Origin: Diabrotica undecimpunctata
Taxonomy: Eukaryota > Arthropoda > Insecta > Coleoptera > Chrysomelidae
Assembly (NCBI RefSeq): GCF_040954645.1
Contig: NC_092804.1
Coordinates: 145,151,108-145,215,107, forward strand
Direction of reading: 5' to 3'
DNA length: 64,000 bases
Below, piece after piece: positions 1-11,340 of the stretch. The notes beneath the pieces were generated by a model, which ran no database searches, was not told where the DNA came from, and worked only from the letters and a program-made list of their open reading frames with translations. Position 1 is the stretch's first letter; each line of letters begins with the position of its first letter. Position numbers and translations under genes: made by a program.

Positions 1-1062
1 ACTCATCTTATTTTCCATTATAGTTCTTTAAAAATATTTATATTTTTTAACTACAAAGTAAACTTGGTTGTTTGCAAACTGTATTTATATTTATTAACCT
101 CAACCTCACCATTTACTTTTCGTTTGTGATTTGTGACGATTGGTGTTGTGATTTGAAAAGAGCTAAGTGTTGTCTTGTTGCCTACCTTAATGTGTTAAGA
201 TGCAAAATGTGTTGCATATTTCCTAACATACATTTCATAAACCAGATCTGTTTAACTTTTATGGTAATTTATCTTTAATAGAAACATTACTTTAATAGGC
301 ATTACTAAAAAAAATTATTTACCTAGATAATTTTTAATTTTTAAATACTTTGCCATCAACAATATATTTAAGTTATAAATTTCAATATAATCTGTAATCA
401 CTCTATAATATTCTAGTTAGATTCTAGATTCAGCAAAGGAAAAAATTATTCAAGTTAAAACTTTCAATACAATCTTTAATAAGTCATTCATATTCTAGTT
501 AGATTATCAATAAAGGAGAACATGATTTAAATGTATTTAATATTAGAGTTAAACGCACAAAACGACTACTTCTCAGCAGTTCTCACTACGCTCTACTTCT
601 TACATCATAATACAATGATTTTCTCTCGAAAGAAAGTTATTATTGTTTTTAATTACTAGATATACCGAATATACTTTTACTAATATTGACTTTTCTAGGA
701 ATGATACATATGTCTCAATGCAAATGTCTAAATTTAAATTTCCCTGGATTTTGTGAATATTAATTTTCATCACAATACATAAACCTTGTGATTTTAAAAG
801 CGATCATTCATTGGGTGAATTTTTGGAACATTTGCGTTTATTGGTTTGAAATGCTCACGTGGTGCGAACTTCCGGTGGCGTACCTGTTTTATGACAAAAT
901 AAAAGTGACTGTCATTTCAATATACGTAAAAGCCGGGCGCCAAAGCTACAACAATTGTCAATTGTCATTCTCGCGTCCTTTTCCCGAAGAGATCGTGACG
1001 AAAGTAACTGTTTGTTGAATTTCTCCAATTATTTGTGTAATTTTGCCATTTGTCGCGTTAAA
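1..1062. other. AT-rich upstream region of the SR-protein gene
   Basis: No convincing gene is seen here. Short frames at 72-278 and 788-1018 have no recognisable domain and biased hydrophobic composition typical of AT-rich noise. The last roughly 120 bases are less AT-rich and probably hold the 5' untranslated region of the SR gene. The reading frame stays open upstream to an in-frame ATG at 955, but those residues look nothing like the family. Confidence 0.5.
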
Positions 1063-1788
1063 ATGGCAACCCGAGTGTTTGTGGGTGGTCTTACTTATAA
1101 AATTCGTGAACGTGATTTAGAAAAGTTCTTCAGAAAGTATGGAAGAATCAAGGAGGTTTCCATGAAAAATGGTTATGCGTTTGTGGAATTCGACGATCAC
1201 AGAGACGCCGACGACGCTTGCTATGAGCTAAACGGTAAGGATTTAATGGGGGAAAGAATTACTGTAGAAAGAGCCCGTGGTACGCCCCGCGGAAGTGATC
1301 AGTGGCGGGGAAGCGGTCGAGATAGAGGTTATAGCGGTCCACGCGGTAGAAACGATAATTCTAGAGCTCGTGACAAGTATGGCCCCCCGACTCGTACAGA
1401 ATACAGAGTTATTGTTGAAAACTTGTCTAGCCGTTGTAGCTGGCAAGATTTGAAGGATTACATGCGTAAAGCCGGTGAGGTAACATTTGCTGATGCTCAT
1501 AAACTAGTTCCAAATGAGGGAGTCGTCGAATTTGTTTCATACAGCGATATGAAAAATGCTATTGAAAAGTTGGATGATACCGAGATTAACGGCCGCAGAA
1601 TTAGAGTTTTCGAAGATAGAAGAGGTGGACGAAGAAACAGATCTGTAAGCCGCAGCCGATCACGGTCAAGACGTCGCTCCAAGTCAAGAAGTGCTAGCCG
1701 TAATAAGAGCCATTCTAAGTCAAGATCTAGATCACATTCCAAAGATAATAAGAGGAGGTCAAATTCTAGATCTGAAGACAGAATTTAA
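1063..1788 (+). CDS. B52: SR-family splicing factor, SRSF4/5/6 (B52/SRp55) type, intronless
   Basis: This encodes 241 residues. RRM1 covers about residues 4-70, with RNP2-like RVFVGGL (4-10) and RNP1-like NGYAFVEF (36-43). A Gly/Arg-rich linker follows (about 71-108), then a pseudo-RRM (about 113-185) carrying the invariant SWQDLKD heptapeptide (126-132). The tail, about 191-241, is an RS domain rich in Arg-Ser and Lys-Ser. Such proteins bind exonic splicing enhancers in the nucleus and recruit the spliceosome; RS serines are phosphorylated by SRPK/CLK kinases. I chose the ATG at 1063 because [10 protein letters not shown] matches the family start and the context AAAATGG is good, although the frame is open back to an ATG at 955. 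The RS tail is shorter than in Drosophila B52. No intron interrupts the frame, so this may be an intact retrocopy rather than the primary B52 locus. Family assignment is firm; orthology is not. Confidence 0.9.
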   Translation: MATRVFVGGLTYKIRERDLEKFFRKYGRIKEVSMKNGYAFVEFDDHRDADDACYELNGKDLMGERITVERARGTPRGSDQWRGSGRDRGYSGPRGRNDNSRARDKYGPPTRTEYRVIVENLSSRCSWQDLKDYMRKAGEVTFADAHKLVPNEGVVEFVSYSDMKNAIEKLDDTEINGRRIRVFEDRRGGRRNRSVSRSRSRSRRRSKSRSASRNKSHSKSRSRSHSKDNKRRSNSRSEDRI

Positions 1789-1971
1789 AGAAGTCGTTCC
1801 ATTGATTTTCACAATGTATGTTGTGTAAACAGTACCTTTAAGTTTAATAACATAAACATAATCTAACTTGTATCATTTGGTTTATCATAAATATGTTTGG
1901 TATTGTGTGGACATTCATTTTATTTTCCTAAACTTTTGTTATATTTGTAGGTGTCTTTATTAAACTGAAAT

Positions 1972-1977
1972 AATAAA
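1972..1977 (+). promoter_or_regulatory. candidate polyadenylation signal of the SR gene
   Basis: A canonical AATAAA lies 184 bases after the stop codon. A T-rich stretch follows further downstream (around 2029-2040). Other AATAAA matches exist in this AT-rich stretch, so the choice is inferred from position. Confidence 0.45.
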
Positions 1978-3350
1978 ATTTGCCTTTATTTAGTACAGGG
2001 AATATAGTAGTACCAAGATTAGATCTCATTTTTTTTTATTTTAATCATAATAATAATTAAGATTGTTTTAATATTCATATATTCTGGTTATTTCAAATAC
2101 AATTAAAAATTACATTATTTGGTAAAAATTTGGCACTAATAGTAAGAAAATTATTTCAAAACCGAATATTTTTTTGTAATCAGTTTGCTTCTAAATTCTA
2201 ACATTTAAACGTTGATCAATAAATTTACATATGCTCGCAATGAGTTCTGCATTTTCTGTGGAATTATTTTTGTCCACATAGTTTATTTATAAACTTATCG
2301 TGTTAACCGTTTTTACTATTGCATAGCTTTTACCAGATATTGTATTTGATGATTGTTCTGACATTAAAACATTTTCTTTTTCTATTTTTTGTTTTGTTAA
2401 AATTTGTCATAATCCCTGAATAAATTGTTTGTGAGATATTAATTACCTTCTAACAAACTAACTTCCATGTTTAAAAAAATAAAAAAAGTTATTTGTTCAC
2501 ACATTTCAACTTAGTAGGTTTGATACTTTATTTTACTGTAAGAGTCTTAATTGTAGATTTTCCATACGTTTTTTAAATATTAACTCCAATTGTAAGTTTA
2601 TGCTTGAAATAAATTACTAAGTATAAAGACTAAAGAGTTTTCTCAAAATTATGTACACTCAATTTTGAGTAGCTAAGTGGGTTTTGGTATTGTAATATTT
2701 TCAATGTATTATTTTTTATTTTAAAGTAAAACTATAATCACTACAACTATCTTTACATATTTACTATACAGTTTTCTATGATTTCCAAACATATTTCCCA
2801 CCTCACTGTTATTTGGTAGACTGGGTGGCTTCCTGAAATAGCTATATTACCATAATAATCCAATAGTATTCTTGAAAAGGATACTACAGTATTTTTTAAT
2901 TTGAATATGTACAACTGTATATCTTTTCCATTTAAAAATACATTTTCTACAATTCCATATGTTCCCGATTCTTTTTCATATTAGATTTCGTCCTGTAAAT
3001 TCATTCTCAAATAATCTTTCTATTAATTGTATGTCGCAGACAAAATGCAATAACCAATCACACTTTAAAATTTAAGTATTTTTACCTTTTTCAATGATTT
3101 TTGTTTTAATTTAAAATAAGATGAAATAATCTTTAATCAAAACATGTGGGATAGGTTAAATATTTAGATCATGCAAACTATTAACTAAGTGAAGCATAAT
3201 TTATTTAATATAAATTTTAATAATAAATAGTTTAGTATATATCTAATATCTATTTGACTATTTTTTTTTAAATTTTTGTCTGGTTTAGTTTTTTTAATAC
3301 GAATTGTTAATGCTTCTCTAACTGAAATAATTTTGTTTCAGTATGTGTAT
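1978..3350. other. AT-rich region with no recognised gene
   Basis: I see no coding region, transposase or reverse transcriptase similarity. It could include an alternative long 3' UTR of the SR gene, but nothing in the sequence decides this. Confidence 0.4.
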
Positions 3351-4090
3351 CATTAAGAGGTCAATAGTTGGTTTCCTATCCTGGACCAAAGATTGAGTAT
3401 TCCTTGAGGGTCATTAGAGATGTTCACAGTCAGTTACCTATCCCATACCAAATATTAAACAGAAAGAAATTATTTCTTGTTAGACAGTGGCATCCTATCC
3501 TAGACTGAGCTGAGGTTACCATAGTCTATCCCAGCCAAACAGCATATAGAAAGGAATTACCTTTCGTCAGACCATGATGTGCCATCCCAGGCCCAAAGTC
3601 CAATATTCAGTGAGGCCAACAAATGTTAACAACTGTTACCGATCCAGAATAAGTACATTCCATTCAAAATTCAGTATTCAAAACTGGTGATAATGGATGT
3701 TAACAGTTGTTACCCAGTTCAGATCAAACAGCATCTAGAAAGATTTTCCCATCCAAAGAGTCAAAGAGGGTCATAGTTGATGTTCTTGCCTTTCCTCCAC
3801 CAAACAGCTATAGAAACTCCAATAATTCAGTATTCATTGAGATGGATGCCAACAGTTGCTCCTTAATCCAGAAAAATGCCCATAGAATAAATGTACCATC
3901 TACAGACTGGTCATGCAGAACTGTTATGATTCCTTCCTTATTAATTATCACTTTTAACTTTCAATATTGGTCAAAAGATGTTAACAGGATATACAAAGAG
4001 TACAAAACTAAAGATTTAATATTCTGTAAGGAGCATAAGTCTTTTGGTTTATTCCAGAAAAATCCTGTATGATGGTTTGCAATCAGTTAT
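3350..4090 (+). repeat. degenerate tandem-repeat block
   Basis: A less AT-rich block in which related phrases recur several times: GTTAACA(G/A)(T/C)TGTTACC (3632, 3698), CCTATCC(T/C)AGACC-like strings followed by CAAA (3376, 3437, 3495, 3522), CAGTATTCA-like strings (3605, 3671, 3828) and AAACAGC(A)TATAGAAA (3536, 3804). The spacing is irregular, roughly 60-140 bases, so this looks like an old minisatellite that has drifted. An open frame at 3707-4072 runs through the repeats and shows no domain. Confidence 0.45.
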
Positions 4091-6740
4091 TGTGTCTTCA
4101 CAGTTAGAATTACAAAAAGTTAAAACACAATCACATGTGAAGAAACAGTTGAAGATAGTGGCTAATATCCATTCACTGTGAATACCACATTATTAGTAAA
4201 TCAAAGTCAATTTGATTCCAGCAAATTATACATAAAGCTACAAAAAGTTGATAAAGGATGAATATATGCTATTGCTAATTATCATACTGTCACAAGAAAT
4301 TTTCAAAGGTTACTTATCACATGTTGACCAAGGGATATTTCTAATTTTTATCTTTCATGTTTCAATTTCTCCACCCTTTGGTTCTTTTTATTCTGTAGTA
4401 TTTTTTCCATGCGTTAACTAATTTCTATTTTTTAACTTTTCTTCCAATGAAATGAATTTAGGAAGTATTACTGCTATGACAAAACAAGTATGGTCTCTGT
4501 GTTTTGTTTTGTATCTATATATTATAGGCTGCAGGCATATGGAATTAGTAACGAGTAAGTTATCAAATGCTATTCTACTTGTATTTTATCCAATAATCAT
4601 CAGAAAATAGATTGTATAAATAACCCAAGAATTATGTTACCTTTCATTAATTTTTTATCTTGGTTTGTTATGCATTTCTGTTCAGTTCATGTCTGCAGCC
4701 TCAACTTTATATGTATCAAAAATGTTTTCTGGTTTTTGCAATTCTTATTCCAATGCTAGAAGTTATCTAATGCTTTTATTGAACCATTTACCAGTGAAAA
4801 ATAAATTATGACATCCAAAGATAAAGAATGAATTGAATGGTGACAGTCACTATCAGAGGCCTAAACTAGAACTTTTAAGACAATCAACATAGGAAGCAGA
4901 CTTAAAATGTGGGTTGCTGAAGCAGACAATACTTGAGTTATTTATGGAAGGTAAGTTTAGTATTAAGAGTACAATACACATGATTATGATTGGGATAAAA
5001 ATCTGTTAACAAAGTAATTAAACCAATAATTTTGTCTCAATGTAATGCACTTATGCCATATTCTCATTCATCAGCAAGAATCACAATTTTACTATTCACT
5101 AATTTCAAAGCCTCATTCTAGTTATCGAGAGATAACACACAATCTCTAATTTTGTTTAGTTACTTCTGCTGTCTTTTATTTTTGGCTATACTTATGTCCC
5201 ATAATTATATTTTATCTGTAGCTTTTGTGACTAGAAAAATGTATGGGAATGCAAGCTTGTTCATCCTCTACATTGTCCATAAAGGGGTCTTTCAGCCCCT
5301 TATACAATTGTAGTAAAGGGAGTGAAAAACAATACCTGACTTAAAAGTGGTAAAACACAGAACAATTTACCAACATTGTATCCAACCTTCAGTAATAGAG
5401 ATGGCACTGATAGAAGAAGATACCTTTCTACACTGACCTGAAGAAGTATCTCTTGTGCATACCTTACATCTATGTTGGTGGCTTTTGGATAAGTTTTAAC
5501 TAGTGCTGTTAAACTTCATTTGAGACATTGAAATTATCCTGTGTAAATTTTTGTGGTTTTCATTGTTTTTATTTACATCCTGTACTTCTGAAGAAGCTAT
5601 TTGAGTGTATCACGTGAGTAAAAAACAAATGAGACCAGAAGTAGTCTCATCTAGAATGAGAAAAGGCTGATATAAAATCTACTGTATTTCGCATTTGTTT
5701 TTATTTTCTGAATTTTTATGGTAATAATTTAGTATTCTATGTCTTTAATTACATCTACCCCCCTTACTAAATCAAAACTTTTCCCACACCCCTGACAACA
5801 ACGACTAGAATTTGTGACATGCTATTGTATCTAGCTTTTTATCGTTTTCATGTGTTCTATAAATGATTTAAAATAAATTTGGAACAGCTTTTCTCAAAAT
5901 TATGTATGTTTGTTTTTAATCTTTTTCAGTTTTTTGAAAGTTTCCTTGTAGTTTAAAATACGCTTGTAGGAACATTAATATGACACACATTTGTTTCAAG
6001 TGACTACATTTTAAAATTGAAAGAATATGTAATTAGATTTAGCCACTATTTTTTGTTTCTGTTTTTACTTTTTTAAATTTCCTGTTAAAAAAACAGTGAT
6101 TTATATGTTAAGATCGGAGCTATTCCCATGAATCGAGACAAAATTATGTCACTCTAATGTTCACCAGCAATGTGGAGCATGGTTTGTGTAACACTTTTCT
6201 TTCCATCCATCTCCTTGTTCAATCAATAGATATGCAGTTTCTGTCATGTTCTCATTTCATTTGCTGGTGTTTATTTGGTGATACTGTATTCACACATGTC
6301 CTTTGACCTATATATTGATAAGATATTCCCTATTAGCCATTGGCACTCAACGTGTCACAGCTTAGAACTTTCCCACTCAGTCTGCCAGTGTGCATTGTGT
6401 ACTCCTACTTAATTCAGAACTTCCCCTACACAGTCTCAGACCGACACAGTTCATAGTGGTCACAATTTACAATTTTTTGTAGCGATACAAATTAAAGCTA
6501 CATGTAAACATGAAATATTACTAGACCCCTCAACCATAAATTCAGATTCGGAGAGTTCAGTCAGTTTAATTCTATCTGCATATCATTCACTCCTACTACA
6601 GCCATCTTGACCCTTGAAACAAAATACAGCAAAAAATATAACCATGTCCCGCTCTTTTTTATTTATTTCAAAAATACAAAACCTAAAAATATAACGTTTA
6701 ATTGGGAGTTTTTTACTTTTCTTCTTAACCATTGGTAACT
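4091..6740. other. intergenic AT-rich region without recognised genes
   Basis: No frame with a recognisable domain on either strand. A small GGGG/CCCC stem occurs near 5283-5301. The phrase TTCCCTATTAGCCATTGG at 6326-6343 recurs exactly at 13838-13855, so part of this stretch is probably old repeat. Confidence 0.4.
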
Positions 6741-6744
6741 TAAA

Positions 6745-9700
6745 ATTATTTTTTAATTAGTCTGATCGTATATTTTCGTTTCTTATGGTACAAAACCGAT
6801 TCCTATTCCTCTGTAGTTGTCACATATTTTTTGATCTCTTCTTGTGGATAGGTACATTCCAGTCTTCTGGCAACTTTATTTGCTTCCAGATCAGTTCTAC
6901 CAGTCTACATATATACAGTATGTCAGGTTTTTTTGTCATGCTTTAAAAGTTCTGTCTCACCTCTTATATTTAGCCTTTCCTCGAAGTTTTCTGCCCATCT
7001 TTCTAGTATCTGGTCCTGATCATCAATGATCTCCCTTGTTCTATTTCTAACGATTTATAATCTAGATTTGAATTCTTTCCTGTTCTAGTTAATCCTCTTG
7101 TAGAACTTTCGCGTTTCTGCTTGTGCCTTATAGTTCTCTAGTTCTTTTAGTTGGCTCTCTATATTCTCTTTCTTATTTTTTTAAGTATTCGTTTTTCTTC
7201 TCGTCTCAGCTGCCTATACTCTTCTACTCTTCATCTATTTATCTCGTTCTTCTCCCTTGGAGTCTTCTATATGCCTGATTTTTTTTGCGTTGCTTGTGCG
7301 CATTCCTCATCCCACCAGTCTGACCTTAATATTTTACGTTTTTGCTTTCCTATAACTTCAGTTGCCACTTCTTCCAATATGGCTCTACACTGCCTAGAAT
7401 AGTTGTTAATATCTTCAACTATAACATCCGTGCAGTCTTCCAGTTTGATTTCGAGACTTTCCTCGAATCTCATAGCTATCTCAGGGTCCTTCAATGTTTC
7501 TACTTTAAACCTCCTTTTTCTTTCTTTGCATTAGAGATTCTAGCTCTTAGTTTAGCTTGTAGTAGGTAATGGTCCGTGTCTATGTTCGCCCCGCGTTTTG
7601 CACGTACGTCTATCACGTCGTTGAAGTGTCTTGCGTCAACCACCACATGGTCGATTTGGTTTACTGTATTCCCATCTGGACTTCTCCATGTTCCCTTATG
7701 TACACTTCTCAACAATTGAAGTGGATATTATGAAAATGTGTATTTTATTATTTGTTCATAAGGTCAAATCGAAAAATGGAGTGATATAAATAAAGATTTA
7801 TTTTTACTTCGTATTTTCATACAGATGAGCTAAAAGAAAGAAATTCTTTAAGAAAAAAAAATTGAAAATAAACAAAAATTGTAAAATTAACAACCTAAAA
7901 TTTCTATTCCTGCTCAATTTCTAATATCCCGAAAAGAAAAATTAATAGTGTGTGGGTCCACCTCTGTGTCGCCTTAGTGCTCTAACTCTATTTGGAAGAC
8001 GTCATATTAAATTATTGATGAACTGCTGCGGTATACGTTCCCAAATCGCTCGTAATATATTGGCCAACTGATCTAAGGTTTGGGGCTGTTGAAGGAGCCT
8101 GTTTTGTTGCCTTGACATTTAGGCCCAAAACATGTTCAATGCAATTCATATCGGGTGAACACGGTGGCCACTCCATATTTGTAATGCCACGAGCTTCTAT
8201 ACACTCGTTGACAATTCTCGCACGGTGAGGGCGAGCATTATCATCAATCAGAACAAATTGTTCGCATTGCACCAAAAAATGGAACAACTATTGGTACTAT
8301 GACTCTGTCTCGATATCGTGAGGAGTCATTGTCTCATTAATTAAGACGACTAAGTCCGCGCGACCGTCAAAACATATGCCTCCCTACACGCAAACGGATC
8401 CACCTCCAAAAAGAGTGGTTGGGACTCAGATTTTCATTTTAACGCTGTCCTCTTTCCCTCCACACCAATATTCGGCCATCATTCGTATACAAACGAAATC
8501 TGGACTCGTCAGTAAAGAGACAATTAATCCAATTTTCGAAATTCCACTGATAGTGTTCTATCGCCCAGAGATATCTGCATGCACGCTGCTCCCTAGCTGG
8601 CCGTGGATGGGTAGCGCGCCGTCTAGCCCTTAAATTGGATGCATGTAACCGTCTTCTGACAGTTTGACTGGAAGTCGCTCGTCCAGTAGCATGCCTGAAG
8701 ATACTGTTAATTCTGGAAGCCGTGAATGTTGGGTTTCTTCCTGCCGTCAGAACTACAAAACGGTCTTACCGACGAGTTGTAGATCGTTCTCTTCCTCCTT
8801 CATGCCTGTATGTTGCAGATCCAGTTACTACATACCGATTCCATGCATGACGTATCACACTTTGCGACACATTTAGTCCCATAGCAACCTCTTGTTGGGT
8901 TATGCCTTGTTGGTTCCAACGAACTAATTGCTCCAGCTGTACTAGTTCTAAACGTTTTTGTGATAAATAGATTTCTTGACTTATTGACAACTGGTAAAGC
9001 TAATACAAGCACTTTTATACGAATGATATATTCATGTTTGGAACAACATATCTCTCTTTGTACGAGATAAGGGCCGATAAGAATAGGGAGGAAAAAAGCA
9101 CATGCAAAAAATATTGGCAATAACGATAGCACATAGAGTATAGTACAGGCAATTATTTTAAAAATAGTTTATATGTTAATTTTAGGAATTTTAAAATTAT
9201 CCACTTCAATTGTTGAGTTGTGTATATCTTTGTGCGGCGCATGTGCTGGCAATCACCATGTTCATTGAGGAGACTAAGTGTATTAGTCGAGTTCTGTTGT
9301 TGTTTGACTCTTCATGTAAACTGTGAATTCCAATGGTTGGCATGTATTCCCTCTTCTTACCTATCTTTGCATTAAAATTTTGCTATTAAGAAATTTACAC
9401 ATTTCTAGGACAATGTTGTATGATATTTTCCAGTTGTTCATAAAATTGTTCTTTTTCTTCATCCGGCTTCTCCTCAGTTGGTGCATGCATTTATTATTGA
9501 ATATTTAAAGAGTTTACCTCTGATTCTTAGTGTGCATAATCTTTCGTTGAGAGGTTGGAAGTCTATTATATTCTATTTCTTTTATTGATTATGAATCCCG
9601 TTCCTAATTTGTGTTCCGTTCGATGGCAGCTATAATATATCGTATAATTCTTTTTCTCTAATATTTTATTTCCCAACCATCTCATTTCCTGAAGTGCAAT

Positions 9701-9880
9701 TATATCGCTCTTATATACTTCTACACTGTTAATAATAGACTGCAAGGCTCCTGTCCTGTATAGAGATCTTACATTACACGAGAATAATCCTAAATCATTG
9801 TCCTTTTTCGCGCCGAGTCGTCGTCTAGATTTCAGTCCGGAAACTTTACCTTGAATTGTCGTAACATGCTGTTTTTTTAC
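6745..9880 (-). mobile_element. RTE-like non-LTR retrotransposon fragment, split by a nested Tc1-like element
   Basis: Reading down the - strand from about 9880, the N-terminal part of an apurinic-type endonuclease domain is seen (LFSCNVRSLYR, IALQEMRWLG, then YSCHRTEHKLGTGFII), with frameshifts. The domain continues after the nested element at 7715-7500 with HKGTWRSPDGNTVNQIDHV, a typical substrate-loop signature of these endonucleases. Next come the linker with WWDEEC (about 7310) and the start of the reverse transcriptase domain, ending near DNYRGI at about 6795. The polymerase core and 3' end are missing. These elements nick DNA and copy their RNA in place; this copy is dead through frameshifts, stops and truncation. 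Clade is inferred from motif style only. Confidence 0.75.
7703..9222 (-). mobile_element. Tc1-like DNA transposon (DD34E), degenerate, inserted in the RTE-like element
   Basis: About 1.5 kb, bounded by near-perfect terminal inverted repeats. Both ends read CTCAACAATTGAAGTGGAT inward, preceded by CAC plus two differing bases. TA dinucleotides flank it at 7701-7702 and 9223-9224, the usual Tc1/mariner target duplication. The broken transposase is on the - strand: a helix-turn-helix part (8990-8766, with RLELVQLEQLVRWNQQGITQQEVA), first catalytic Asp in FTDESRF (about 8520), second in DDNARPH (about 8237), and Glu in SPDMNCIEHV (about 8130). Thirty-four residues separate the second Asp from the Glu. 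The C-terminus RRHRGGPTHY is near 7950. Frameshifts and stops make it non-autonomous. Removing it rejoins the endonuclease frame of the host element. Confidence 0.85.
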
Positions 9881-10889
9881 GGTGTCGGGGTGTTAACCCT
9901 ACGCCCAACCTGGAGAACCAGTTCACCCGCTCTCGTCAGTTTACGACCCAACTTTCCACCCGGATTGGATACCGGATCTCCAGTTGGGTTGCTCGGTTTA
10001 ACATGGGGCACCAGCGTGAAGGTGAGAGTCTGATTTGAGTAGAAGAGGCTAAGTGGAGTAAACTGGAAGCAACTCCATGTTTTCGCATTCTACCCCTTTA
10101 CCCCCCATTTGATAGGATACTTTTCATTATGTCTTGAGAGGTTTCCTGTCCATCCTAGCGCACCTATTTTTATGAAAGATATTACATCTCTGTCATCTGC
10201 TTTTTTGTATATTTCTTACAGTTTTCGTAGTTATGTCACCTCTTACAGATGTCATTTTCATAAATAGCACCTTCTTAAGATATAAAATTCAGACCGAAAA
10301 AGAAAAGGCCTAATAATACCCTAATGAGAATTTTTACATTTTCTTTTCTAGGTATTGGATGTGATTTCTTACAGTAGTTTCCATATTAACTCTCCAGCGG
10401 TATCTTAATAGTTTATTTGTTTCTAAGAACTAATAATCACAAAATTAATAGAAATGATTCTTTATCTTATCACACAAGTTGTTAGATAGTGATTATTTTA
10501 TCGGTGATTTAAAAATACCTAATGATTTGAAAAATAATGAAGTATACGAAATATGCTCATTAATGTTATCGCTATATTATGTCATCTCAGTTTCGTATCA
10601 TTTAAGTCAATTAAATGTTTAATACATTGTTGAAGACAGCATCAGATGACACTAAAAAATTAATCACATTCACTTTTTGAAGACTAAACAAAACTTTAAT
10701 TTATTCTTTGGATACAATTTTTTTGACTTATCAAAAGTTATGAAGGAAATACAGTAAAATTGTATACTTGCTCTCACCACCAAATGTTAAATTCGAATAA
10801 GAAAAACATTCATATATCTTACACCCTTAAGGCGCATTCTTACGAGTCGAATTTAGTTGATCAACAGAAGTCGAATGACGTTTAATTTA

Positions 10890-11175
10890 CCAAAGAGATA
10901 TTACTTTGCTGAATACTGTATATAAAGTCTACGCAAAGATCCTAAAGAACAGACTAAAAGGTTCTAACCAAAGTACTACAAAAATAAAATGGTTTCCGAA
11001 ACGGGTACTCATACAGTGAATATAATCAAACAACTCATCGAGAAATGCAAGGGATTTAATCTGGAAACCTATGTAGCTTTCATTGAATTCGAAAAAGCTT
11101 TTGACCGAGTCAACCGAAATACGATTTGGGAAATAATAAATTACAATGGCTGCCCTCCACGTCTTAAGCGTCGGT
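10890..11175 (+). mobile_element. non-LTR reverse transcriptase fragment
   Basis: The + strand shows LLNTVYKVYAKILKNRLK (about 10910-10965), a conserved part of the RT fingers. After a frameshift come a degenerate GF.K-like motif and FIEFEKAFDRVNR (about 11079-11120), the motif A region with the first catalytic Asp replaced by Glu (FIEF for the usual F.DF). Both sides are truncated: the match stops near 11175 where unrelated sequence begins. Confidence 0.7.
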
Positions 11176-11340
11176 GACACAGGGTTAGTTTACAAGCTGC
11201 TAATCGGCGAGTTTAAAAGCTAGCGAGTGTCGATGACAAAGAAAACTTTACACTAGCTAGCGAGTAATCACCTGTTGTTTTGCAATCTTTATTGTTGTGC
11301 GGAGATGTTGTTATTTATCGTTTTTTTCTTAAGTGAAAAA

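Noticed and set aside
955..1062. N-terminal extension of the SR protein from an earlier in-frame ATG
   Set aside because: The extra 36 residues do not resemble the family, whose members start right before RRM1; the ATG at 1063 has the better context.
3707..4072. 121-residue open frame
   Set aside because: It runs through the degenerate tandem repeat and shows no domain, splice context or plausible composition.
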